DNA from: an uncultured Actinomycetes bacterium
GTDB taxonomy: Bacteria; Actinomycetota; Actinomycetes; Nanopelagicales; Nanopelagicaceae
NCBI GenBank assembly: GCA_903928395.1
Contig: CAIYQS010000068.1
Coordinates: forward strand, 1-8,296
Direction of reading: 5' to 3'
DNA: 8,296 nt
The notes below the pieces were generated by a model that made no database searches, had not been told where the DNA came from, and was given only the letters and a program-made list of their open reading frames with translations. A program made the position numbers and the translations under genes. This document shows, piece after piece, positions 1 to 6,707 of the stretch (the first letter of the stretch is position 1; the number at the start of each line of letters is the position of its first letter).

Positions 1-329
1 CGGAAGCTGCACTTAAGTCATACACGGCGCAACTCAATGACGCACGTGGTGAAGCTCAGGTCATTCGTGAAGAAGCTCGAGTTCAGGGAGCAGCAATCAT
101 CGAAGATCTTCGGGGTCGTGCTCAAGAAGAAGCAAACAGAATCACAGCAGCAGCTCGCGCTTCGATCGAGGCAGAGCGGCAACAAGCAATCGCTTCTTTG
201 CGCCATGAAGTTGGTGCACTAGCGACCGAGTTAGCATCCAAAATTGTCGGAGAGGCACTTGATGATCAAGTTCGCCAATCTGGAATTGTTGATCGCTTCC
301 TTTCTGAGTTGGAGAAGAGCGAAAAGTGA
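1..329 (+). CDS. atpF: ATP synthase F0 subunit b, C-terminal part (5' end outside window)
   Basis: This is the peripheral-stalk b subunit, which links the membrane a/c-ring sector to the F1 head through delta. Reading in frame from base 3 gives 108 residues before the TGA at 327-329. The peptide is almost wholly helical, charged and alanine-rich (for example RAQEEANRITAAARASIEAE), then shows the conserved segment ELASKIVGEALDD near the C-terminus, as in bacterial b subunits. The N-terminal membrane helix and start codon lie upstream of the window. The stop overlaps the GTG start of atpH in the sequence GTGA (326-329), so translation of b and delta is probably coupled. It is a separate gene here, unlike the b-delta fusion found in mycobacteria. 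The identification rests on both peptide character and position directly before atpH. Confidence 0.93.
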   Translation, partial: EAALKSYTAQLNDARGEAQVIREEARVQGAAIIEDLRGRAQEEANRITAAARASIEAERQQAIASLRHEVGALATELASKIVGEALDDQVRQSGIVDRFLSELEKSEK

Positions 330-1153
330 TCTCATTAGGTGGTAATAGTCGTCAATCGCTCGCGAGCCTTCGCGATGTCTTAGATGAGAAGCTACAAGGC
401 TTATCAGCTGCCGACTGCACTGCCGTTTCAACAGATCTCTTTACAGTTCTAAATTCACTTAATTCATCCATCGGACTTCGTCGGGCGCTCACTGACCCTT
501 CACGAGATGTGCAGGCTAAGTCAGTCTTGGTGAATGAGATTTTTGGAAGTGTGATTTCGAAGCGAGTTCTCTCAATACTTATAGAGGCCGTATCAGTGCG
601 TTGGTCATCCCCGGTAGATGTTGCCAGCGCAATTGAACAACTCGCCATCGAAGCCGAAGCTACTGCGGCAAATGCCGAAGGAGTTTTAGATCGCGTTCAA
701 GATGAACTCTTTGTATTTAGTCGGTCGCTTGGTACCAATCAAGAACTTCGATTGATACTCGGCGATCGCCTTGGATCCGCAGAAGGAAAGCAGCAGTTAA
801 TTGCATCTCTTCTTGGAGACAAAGCCGCACCATCAACCGTGCGTTTGTTGACTCACCTCGTAAATGGTCTTGCATGGCGCAGCATCGATGCCGTGGAGGA
901 AATTTACATTGATGCAGTTGCAGCTCGCCGTAACCGATTGATTGTTTTGGTTAGCACGCGCTCACCACTGTCCGCAGCGCAGACCGAAAAATTATCTAAA
1001 GTTATGTCCAAGCAAGTGGGACAACCGGTTCACCTGAATTTTCATATCGATCCATCAATAATTGGCGGGGTATCAATTCGATTCGCCGATGAAATTGTTG
1101 ATGGAACAATCAGCACCCGTTTAGCAGAAGCTGGTCGAGCACTAGCGGTTTAA
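326..1153 (+). CDS. atpH: ATP synthase F1 subunit delta (long actinobacterial form)
   Basis: Delta sits on top of the F1 hexamer and joins it to the b-subunit stator. The protein is 275 residues, about 100 longer than the Escherichia coli form (177); the extra length is a helical N-terminal region, and lengths near 270 are usual in Actinobacteria. The family signature is near the C-terminus: IDPSIIGGVSIRFADEIVDG (about residues 242-261), followed by TISTRL. An earlier conserved part is the helical bundle with LVNGLAWRSIDAVEEIY, where R/N-rich helices contact alpha. The GTG start at 326 is chosen because GGAGAAGAG (311-319) lies just upstream and the start overlaps the atpF stop. No in-frame ATG gives a full-length product. 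Confidence 0.95.
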   Translation: MISLGGNSRQSLASLRDVLDEKLQGLSAADCTAVSTDLFTVLNSLNSSIGLRRALTDPSRDVQAKSVLVNEIFGSVISKRVLSILIEAVSVRWSSPVDVASAIEQLAIEAEATAANAEGVLDRVQDELFVFSRSLGTNQELRLILGDRLGSAEGKQQLIASLLGDKAAPSTVRLLTHLVNGLAWRSIDAVEEIYIDAVAARRNRLIVLVSTRSPLSAAQTEKLSKVMSKQVGQPVHLNFHIDPSIIGGVSIRFADEIVDGTISTRLAEAGRALAV

Positions 1154-1154
1154 G

Positions 1155-1204
1155 TTTTCTCCGGTCAGCGACTGTCTGACAGGGGATTTAGTTAGAGGAG
1201 AAGA
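1155..1204 (+). promoter_or_regulatory. Possible translation-coupling structure covering the atpA ribosome binding site
   Basis: The 53-base gap between atpH and atpA is the longest within the operon as seen here. Directly after the atpH stop, TTTTCTCC (1155-1162) can pair with GGAGAAGA (1197-1204), which includes most of the atpA Shine-Dalgarno sequence: eight pairs, one of them G-U. Between the arms lies a small hairpin, GTCAG (1164-1168) with CTGAC (1176-1180). A ribosome finishing atpH would cover the left arm and free the site, giving coupling. The pairing is seen in the sequence; the regulatory role is inference, and polypyrimidine/polypurine matches of this length can arise by chance. 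Confidence 0.35.
1194..1200 (+). promoter_or_regulatory. Strong ribosome binding site of atpA
   Basis: AGAGGAG ends six bases before the ATG at 1207 and is followed by further purines (AAGAAG). It is the best Shine-Dalgarno match in the operon part visible here, and it fixes the atpA start. By contrast atpG has no convincing site at all. Three copies of alpha are needed per enzyme against one each of delta and gamma, which fits strong initiation at this gene. Confidence 0.8.
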
Positions 1205-1206
1205 AG

Positions 1207-2757
1207 ATGGCCGAACTCACGATCAGTCCCGAAGAAATTCGCGATGCCCTGGCGAAGTATGTTGCTGCATACAACCCCAGCACTGCGGCACGGGATGAAG
1301 TAGGCACAGTTACCGAGGCGGGCGATGGAATTGCTCGCGTTGAAGGACTTCCTTCAACGATGACCAACGAACTTTTAAAGTTCGAAAATGGCACCCTTGG
1401 ACTGGCGCTCAACCTTGATATCCGCGAGATCGGTGTCGTTATTCTTGGTGAGTTCACTGGTATCGAAGAAGGCACATCCGTTCGCGGAACTGGCGAAATC
1501 CTTTCTGTTCCAGTCGGAGACAATTTCCTAGGTCGTGTTGTTGATCCGCTTGGACGCCCTATTGATGGCAAAGGCGAGATCAAGGCAGAAGCAATGCGTG
1601 CTCTAGAACTTCAAGCACCTTCTGTTGTTCAGCGTCAACCTGTTAAAGAGCCGCTTCAAACTGGAATCAAGGCCATTGATGCAATGACCGCTATCGGTCG
1701 CGGACAGCGCCAATTAATTATCGGAGATCGCCAGACTGGTAAGACTGCAATCGCGATTGACACGATTATTAACCAGAAAGAAAACTGGCTTTCCGGAGAT
1801 CCAAAGAAGCAAGTGAAGTGTATTTATGTCGCAATTGGCCAGAAGGGCTCAACTATTGCCTCCGTTAGAGGTGCACTAGAAGAAGCCGGCGCAATGGAAT
1901 ACACCACGATCGTGGCTTCTCCTGCATCAGACCCAGCAGGTTTCAAATATTTGGCTCCTTACACCGGTTCCGCAATCGGGCAGCACTGGATGTATGCCGG
2001 CCAACATGTATTGATTATTTTTGATGATCTTTCCAAGCAAGCTGAGGCTTACCGTTCAGTCTCCCTCTTGTTGCGTCGTCCACCAGGTCGCGAGGCTTAT
2101 CCTGGAGACGTCTTCTATTTACACTCACGTCTACTTGAACGTTGTGCCAAACTCTCCGATGAACTCGGTGGCGGATCGATGACTGGCTTGCCAATTATTG
2201 AAACTAAGGGAAATGACGTTTCAGCATTCATTCCTACCAACGTAATCTCAATTACTGATGGTCAGTGCTTCCTCGAAACTGATCTTTTCAACGCTGGTGT
2301 GCGTCCCGCAATTAACGTAGGTATTTCGGTATCTCGCGTAGGTGGATCCGCCCAGACAAAGGCAATCAAAAAGATTGCTGGTCGTTTGCGCTTGGACTTG
2401 GCGCAATATCGTGAACTCGAAGCCTTCGCCGCATTCGGATCCGATTTAGATGCAGCCTCAAAGGCTCAGCTCGAGCGTGGTGCTCGGATGGTCGAACTTC
2501 TGAAGCAAGGTCAATACTCGCCTTATTCCATTGAACGCCAAGTGGTTTCAATTTGGGCTGGTACATCTGGAAACATGGATTCGGTTGCAGTCTCTGATAT
2601 CCGACGTTTCGAGCGCGAATTCCTGGATTTTGTTGCGCTTTCCCATCCAACGATCTTGGAAGTTATCTCCACAACTGGTGAATTATCCGAAGACACAATC
2701 GCTGCGCTCCAGAAGGCGATCGATGCCTTCAAGGGTCAGTTTGGTGCAGGTAACTAA
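1207..2757 (+). CDS. atpA: ATP synthase F1 subunit alpha
   Basis: Alpha is the non-catalytic nucleotide-binding subunit; three copies alternate with beta in the F1 head on the cytoplasmic side. The order is an N-terminal beta-barrel (about residues 25-95), a central P-loop domain with Walker A GDRQTGKT (173-180) and Walker B LIIFDD (269-274), the family signature PAINVGISVS (367-376), and a C-terminal helical bundle. R377 in SVSRVGG corresponds to the arginine finger that reaches into the catalytic beta site. The N-terminal segment ELTISPEEIRDAL is the delta-binding helix. At 516 residues it is close to E. coli (513) and lacks the roughly 30-residue C-terminal extension reported for mycobacterial alpha, which restrains ATP hydrolysis there. 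The ATG is supported by a strong upstream AGAGGAG. Confidence 0.98.
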   Translation: MAELTISPEEIRDALAKYVAAYNPSTAARDEVGTVTEAGDGIARVEGLPSTMTNELLKFENGTLGLALNLDIREIGVVILGEFTGIEEGTSVRGTGEILSVPVGDNFLGRVVDPLGRPIDGKGEIKAEAMRALELQAPSVVQRQPVKEPLQTGIKAIDAMTAIGRGQRQLIIGDRQTGKTAIAIDTIINQKENWLSGDPKKQVKCIYVAIGQKGSTIASVRGALEEAGAMEYTTIVASPASDPAGFKYLAPYTGSAIGQHWMYAGQHVLIIFDDLSKQAEAYRSVSLLLRRPPGREAYPGDVFYLHSRLLERCAKLSDELGGGSMTGLPIIETKGNDVSAFIPTNVISITDGQCFLETDLFNAGVRPAINVGISVSRVGGSAQTKAIKKIAGRLRLDLAQYRELEAFAAFGSDLDAASKAQLERGARMVELLKQGQYSPYSIERQVVSIWAGTSGNMDSVAVSDIRRFEREFLDFVALSHPTILEVISTTGELSEDTIAALQKAIDAFKGQFGAGN

Positions 2758-2764
2758 CTAAATC

Positions 2765-3670
2765 ATGGGCGCTCAACTTCGTATTTATCGCCGCCGAATG
2801 CGTTCGGTTAAGGCGACTAAAAAAATTACGCGTGCGATGGAGTTAATCTCTTCTTCGCGCATTGTTAAAGCGCAACAACGCGTCAGAGCCACTTCTCCAT
2901 ATACCCTCGAAATAACCAACGTCGTCAACTCAATAGCCGCATATTCCAATACCGAGCACCCCTTGATTTCGGCGGTTGCAAATCCACGTCGAGCAGCCGT
3001 GTTGATCATTACGGCGGACCGAGGCATGGCTGGGGCTTACTCAAACGCAGCTATTAAGGAAGGCGACCTCTTGATCTCTGGGTTGAAGGCTAAGGGATTA
3101 GCTGTTGATACCTATCTAGTGGGTCGTAAGGCGGTTAACTTTTATAAATTCCGCGATCGGGCAATTTCAGGATCCTGGACTGGATTCTCTGACAACCCAA
3201 CCTTGGATAACGCTCGCGAGGTTTCCGCAACGCTGATCACCGCATTTCTCTCGGATACGGATAGCGCTGGCGGAGTGGATGAGCTTTACGTTGTTTATAC
3301 CGAATTTAAATCCATGATTACGCAAACGCCTGTGTCGGTAGCTTTCTTGCCATTAAGCGCACCACAAAGCGATCAACCACGTGGAATCATGGCGATGTAC
3401 GATTTTGAATCAAGTGCCGAAACCGTTTTAAATGCGCTGCTTCCTCGTTATGTCGAAGCGCGTGTTTTTAATGCAATGTTGCAATCAGCTGCGTCTGAAC
3501 ATGCCGCTAGACGACGTGCCATGAAATCAGCGACTGATAACGCAGATGAATTGATTAAATCGCTTACCCGACTCGCCAACGCGGCTCGGCAAGCTGAAAT
3601 TACGCAAGAACTTAGTGAAATTGTCGGTGGCGCAGAAGCGCTCGCCTCAGCTAGCGCAGGGAGTGAATAA
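2765..3670 (+). CDS. atpG: ATP synthase F1 subunit gamma (central stalk)
   Basis: Gamma is the rotating shaft that transmits c-ring motion to the catalytic sites. The N-terminal helix (MGAQLRIYRRRMRSVKATKK, residues 1-20, then ITRAMELISSSRIVKAQQR) and the C-terminal helix (about 240-290) form the coiled coil inside the alpha/beta ring. The C-terminal signature is ITQELSEIVGGAEAL (279-293). The middle holds a Rossmann-like globular part with ITADRGMAGAYSNAAI (82-97). At 301 residues it is in the usual actinobacterial range and slightly longer than E. coli (287). The ATG lies seven bases after the atpA stop with no clear Shine-Dalgarno sequence, so it probably depends on ribosomes coming from atpA. 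Its TAA stop shares one base with the atpD start (TAATG). Confidence 0.97.
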   Translation: MGAQLRIYRRRMRSVKATKKITRAMELISSSRIVKAQQRVRATSPYTLEITNVVNSIAAYSNTEHPLISAVANPRRAAVLIITADRGMAGAYSNAAIKEGDLLISGLKAKGLAVDTYLVGRKAVNFYKFRDRAISGSWTGFSDNPTLDNAREVSATLITAFLSDTDSAGGVDELYVVYTEFKSMITQTPVSVAFLPLSAPQSDQPRGIMAMYDFESSAETVLNALLPRYVEARVFNAMLQSAASEHAARRRAMKSATDNADELIKSLTRLANAARQAEITQELSEIVGGAEALASASAGSE

Positions 3671-5112
3671 TGTCAGAGTCAACCAACTTGGCCGGAAAGC
3701 AAGGTCGCGTCGTCCGAGTAATCGGTCCAGTCGTAGATATTGAATTTCCTGCAGATGCTATGCCAGCAATCTTTAATGCGCTCACCCTAGAAGTGACGCT
3801 TTCAGGTGAAAAGCGCACTCTCACACTAGAGGTAGCACAACACATTGGCGACAACGTCGTGCGTGCAATTTCGATGCAACCAACTGACGGAATGGTTCGC
3901 GGTTCATTCGTGACCGATACCGGCTCGCCAATCATGGTTCCAGTCGGAGATGTCACCAAAGGTCACGTATTCAACACCCTCGGAGAGTCACTCGATGTCC
4001 CAACCGCTTCCTTGGATATCAAAGAGCGCTGGCCAATTCACCGTACCGCTCCCGACTTTGACCAACTTGAGTCAAAGACCGAGATGTTCGAAACCGGTAT
4101 CAAAGTTATTGATCTCCTAACTCCTTACGTAAAGGGTGGAAAGATCGGGCTATTTGGTGGCGCTGGTGTTGGTAAAACTGTTTTGATTCAAGAGATGATT
4201 TATCGCGTAGCTGAAAACTTTGGTGGCGTATCAGTATTCGCCGGAGTCGGAGAGCGTACCCGTGAAGGAAACGACCTCTTCCTTGAAATGACCGAAACTG
4301 GCGTTATCAACAAGACTGCATTGGTCTTCGGACAGATGGATGAACCACCTGGAACTCGTCTGCGCGTTGCACTTTCAGCGCTCACCATGGCTGAATATTT
4401 CCGTGATGTGCAAAACCAAGATGTTTTGCTCTTCATCGACAACATCTTCCGCTTTACGCAAGCAGGCTCTGAAGTTTCGACGCTCTTGGGACGTATGCCT
4501 TCTGCCGTGGGTTACCAACCAACGCTTGCAGATGAAATGGGCCAACTTCAAGAGCGCATTACTTCTACTCGCGGTCACTCGATTACTTCGATGCAGGCTA
4601 TTTATGTACCTGCCGACGACATCACCGACCCTGCTCCGCACACAACCTTCGCCCACTTGGATGCAACGACGGTGTTGTCACGTCCAATTTCTGAACTTGG
4701 AATTTATCCAGCTGTAGATCCGCTTGACTCGACTTCACGGATTTTGGATCCGCGCTACATCGGAGAACACCACTTCCGTGTTGCTAACCGCGTAAAGCAG
4801 ATTCTGCAGCGGTATAAGGATCTTCAAGACATCATCGCCATTTTGGGTATTGATGAACTTTCAGAAGAAGATCGAATTTTGGTGGGTCGCGCTCGTCGTA
4901 TTCAGCGTTTCTTGTCGCAGAATACTTTCGTCGCAAAGGTCTTCACCGGTCTAGACGGTTCCTTTGTTCCACTCTCTGAAACCATTGAAGCTTTTGAAGC
5001 TGTTGCAGATGGTAAGTATGACCATGTTCCAGAACAAGCCTTCTTTATGTGCGGTGGTTTAGCTGATGTTGAGCGCCGCGCAGCTGAGTTGGCGCAATCG
5101 GCAAAGGCCTAA
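3670..5112 (+). CDS. atpD: ATP synthase F1 subunit beta (catalytic)
   Basis: Beta makes or hydrolyses ATP at the three catalytic sites. Visible in order are an N-terminal barrel (residues 10-85), Walker A GGAGVGKT (163-170), the GERTREGND segment with catalytic glutamate E195, Walker B LLFIDN (253-258), the signature PAVDPLDSTS (347-356), and the DELSEED loop (395-401) that couples to gamma. Its 480 residues are normal for the family. Start choice: AGGGAG (3658-3663) lies six bases before the ATG, which overlaps the last base of the atpG stop. Every residue needed for catalysis that I can check is present, so this is a functional enzyme and not a degenerate copy. Confidence 0.98.
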   Translation: MSESTNLAGKQGRVVRVIGPVVDIEFPADAMPAIFNALTLEVTLSGEKRTLTLEVAQHIGDNVVRAISMQPTDGMVRGSFVTDTGSPIMVPVGDVTKGHVFNTLGESLDVPTASLDIKERWPIHRTAPDFDQLESKTEMFETGIKVIDLLTPYVKGGKIGLFGGAGVGKTVLIQEMIYRVAENFGGVSVFAGVGERTREGNDLFLEMTETGVINKTALVFGQMDEPPGTRLRVALSALTMAEYFRDVQNQDVLLFIDNIFRFTQAGSEVSTLLGRMPSAVGYQPTLADEMGQLQERITSTRGHSITSMQAIYVPADDITDPAPHTTFAHLDATTVLSRPISELGIYPAVDPLDSTSRILDPRYIGEHHFRVANRVKQILQRYKDLQDIIAILGIDELSEEDRILVGRARRIQRFLSQNTFVAKVFTGLDGSFVPLSETIEAFEAVADGKYDHVPEQAFFMCGGLADVERRAAELAQSAKA

Positions 5113-5115
5113 TAC

Positions 5116-5376
5116 GTGTCCGCCGCAAAACTCACAGTAGAAGTAGTCTCACCCGAAAAACTTATTTGGTCGGGTGAGGCAACAATGGTTTCTGCGAAGA
5201 CTTTGGACGGAAATATTGGAATTTTGGTTGACCACATCTCACTCTTAGGTGTTTTAGAACCTGGTGTCGTAAGTATCAAGGGCGCTGATGGTTCGGTAGA
5301 AGATTTTAATATGGCAGATGGTTTTATCTCGGTAAATAAAAATCGAGTTTCAATTCTCGGAGAACAAGCTAAATAA
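5116..5376 (+). CDS. atpC: ATP synthase F1 subunit epsilon, minimal form without C-terminal helical domain
   Basis: Epsilon binds the foot of gamma and the c-ring; in many bacteria its C-terminal helices inhibit ATP hydrolysis. The 86 residues cover only the N-terminal beta-sandwich: KLTVEVVSPEKLIWSGEATM, then GNIGILVDHISLLGVLEPG, then DGFISVNKNRVSILGEQAK, where the product ends. Typical bacterial forms run to about 120-140 residues with two further helices. The GTG at 5116 follows the atpD stop by three bases, with AAAGG (5103-5107) as a modest ribosome binding site. The stop lies inside the 3' end of convergent murA (8-base overlap), so no room remains for the missing domain. Reading on past the stop gives no epsilon-like helix. 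Naturally short epsilons are known in some bacteria. Confidence 0.94.
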   Translation: MSAAKLTVEVVSPEKLIWSGEATMVSAKTLDGNIGILVDHISLLGVLEPGVVSIKGADGSVEDFNMADGFISVNKNRVSILGEQAK

Positions 5377-6637
5377 TTTCGATTTCTGCGCCTAGCTCGC
5401 GAAGATCTTCCGCAAAATTTGGATAACCGCGTTCGATATGGAACGCGTCTTCAACGATGGTTACTCCTTCGGCAACAAGAGCGGCTAAAACCAATCCAGC
5501 CCCGGCCCTGATATCCGTGGCTATCACCGGTGCCCCAGAGAGAAGCGGGACCCCCGAAATCGCGGCGTGATGGCCGTCAACGGTGATATTGGCTCCAAGC
5601 CGACGCAACTCATTAACGAACATGAATCGTGCCTCAAAGACGTTCTCGGTCACCATTGCGCTGCCCTGCGCGATTGAATTGAGTGAGATCGCCATTGGTT
5701 GTAAATCGGTAGGAAATCCTGGATAGGGGAGCGTCGCAACATCTATCGCTATTGGACGATGGTCCATTTTCACTCTGAAACCATCTGTCGTTGATGTAAT
5801 GACCGCGCCAGCCGCAACTAATTTATCGAGCGGGATTTCTAAATGATCCGCCCGGCCGCCCTTAATAGTGATGTCTCCCTGAGTCATAGCGGCGGCAAAA
5901 GCCCAAGTTCCAGTGACAATTCGATCAGGAAGCGTGGAGTGAGTGGCCGCATGCAAGGTTTTGACCCCATCAATTACAAGCGTCGAACTACCTAAGCCCT
6001 CAATCTGCGCACCCATGGCAATGAGGTATTCACCCAGGTCGCTAATGTCGGGCTCGCGGGCGACGTTGTACAAAGTTGTTCTTCCCGTTGCGAGAACGGC
6101 CGCGGTCATCAAGTTTTCGGTGGCACCTACGCTTGGAAAAACTAGTTCAAACTCGGCTCCGACCAATCCATTTGGAGCGGTGGCGATGATGTAACCGTGT
6201 TCAAATTTAATGGTCGCACCCAGGGCTTCTAATCCAGCAATATGAAAATCAAGTCCACGAGAGCCAATAGCGTCTCCACCAGGGAGTGAAATTTCTGCGA
6301 TTCCCACTCGGGTGAGAAGTGGTCCCAGAACATTGATAGACGCCCGCATTTTTCTGACGAGTTCATATTCGGCCTTGTGGCCTGGCTCCGACGGGACATC
6401 TATAGCCATGGTAAGAGTTGCGCGATCGTAACTAATTGTGCAGCCCAAGCGCGTTAAGAGATCTGACATGATTTCGACATCCGCAATTTGGGGGACGTTG
6501 TGCAGGATGTTTTTGCCTGGAGCCAGTAGCGAGGCGGCCATCAACTTGAGCGCCGAATTCTTTGCGCCCGTCACTCTTACTTCGCCAACTAACCGTACAG
6601 GGCCGTGAATGCGAAGCGAAGCTGAACTTTCCGCCAA
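5369..6637 (-). CDS. murA: UDP-N-acetylglucosamine 1-carboxyvinyltransferase (MurA), Asp-type active site
   Basis: MurA transfers enolpyruvate from phosphoenolpyruvate to UDP-GlcNAc, the first committed step of peptidoglycan synthesis in the cytoplasm. The 422 residues show the two-lobed EPSP-synthase-like fold markers: GAKNSALKL (24-32, with the substrate-binding Lys26/Asn27), the active-site loop LPGGDAIGSRGLDFHIAGLE (118-137), GFPTDLQP (307-314, Asp311 the likely general base), DIRAGAGLVLAA (375-386) and HIERGYPNF (400-408). In E. coli the loop residue is Cys115; here it is Asp122, as in mycobacterial and chlamydial MurA, which are naturally insensitive to fosfomycin. The TTG start is chosen because GGAGGTGA lies at the right distance upstream and the protein begins just before the conserved first strand. 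It runs towards the ATP synthase operon and overlaps atpC by 8 bases. Confidence 0.97.
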   Translation of the reverse strand: MAESSASLRIHGPVRLVGEVRVTGAKNSALKLMAASLLAPGKNILHNVPQIADVEIMSDLLTRLGCTISYDRATLTMAIDVPSEPGHKAEYELVRKMRASINVLGPLLTRVGIAEISLPGGDAIGSRGLDFHIAGLEALGATIKFEHGYIIATAPNGLVGAEFELVFPSVGATENLMTAAVLATGRTTLYNVAREPDISDLGEYLIAMGAQIEGLGSSTLVIDGVKTLHAATHSTLPDRIVTGTWAFAAAMTQGDITIKGGRADHLEIPLDKLVAAGAVITSTTDGFRVKMDHRPIAIDVATLPYPGFPTDLQPMAISLNSIAQGSAMVTENVFEARFMFVNELRRLGANITVDGHHAAISGVPLLSGAPVIATDIRAGAGLVLAALVAEGVTIVEDAFHIERGYPNFAEDLRELGAEIEII

Positions 6638-6640
6638 GCT

Positions 6641-6648
6641 TCACCTCC
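6641..6648 (-). promoter_or_regulatory. Ribosome binding site that decides the TTG start of murA
   Basis: On the minus strand GGAGGTGA is followed by AGC and then TTG (6637-6635). The GGAGG core is six bases from the TTG, an ideal spacing. An ATG overlaps the start of this site (6650-6648), but it is in another frame and yields an unrelated short peptide, so TTG is the real start. Confidence 0.85.
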
Positions 6649-6666
6649 ATCAATTCCGAACCTTAT

Positions 6667-6695
6667 TTGAGTGGTCTCATAGTAGTTGCTCTAAT
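6667..6695 (+). promoter_or_regulatory. Sigma-70 type promoter of the adenosyltransferase gene, near-leaderless
   Basis: TTGAGT (6667-6672) and TCTAAT (6690-6695) are separated by exactly 17 bases. The -10 box matches TATAAT at five of six positions, and TGC directly before it makes an extended -10. Transcription should begin around 6701-6703, only 4-6 bases before the ATG at 6707. There is no Shine-Dalgarno sequence in this interval, so the mRNA would be effectively leaderless, a common arrangement in Actinobacteria. The elements are seen; the start site is predicted. Confidence 0.65.
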
Positions 6696-6707
6696 AGGCT
6701 CATCCCA
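6679..6707 (-). promoter_or_regulatory. Candidate murA promoter, overlapping the divergent promoter
   Basis: Reading the minus strand, TACTAT (6684-6679) is a fair -10 box, and the base 17 upstream of it begins a poor -35 (TGGGAT, 6707-6702). It would give a leader of roughly 30-35 bases carrying the GGAGGTGA site. The -10 box lies inside the spacer of the opposing promoter, so polymerase could not occupy both at once. Only the -10 is reasonably convincing. Confidence 0.35.

Noticed and set aside
37..222. A 61-residue plus-strand frame starting with ATG at the left edge.
   Set aside because: It lies in another frame over the atpF coding sequence, whose translation is clearly a b-subunit C-terminus.
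5401..5410. Perfect palindrome GAAGATCTTC just past atpC as a terminator or operator.
   Set aside because: It has no loop and no T-run, lies in conserved murA coding sequence, and a ten-base palindrome alone is weak evidence.
5377..5480. Possible frameshift continuation of atpC giving the missing C-terminal helices.
   Set aside because: Reading on past the atpC stop gives no epsilon-like helical sequence, and this DNA encodes the conserved MurA C-terminus on the other strand.
6432..6653. An ATG-started minus-strand frame beginning upstream of murA.
   Set aside because: It is out of frame with murA, its start overlaps the murA ribosome binding site, and its peptide shows no family features.
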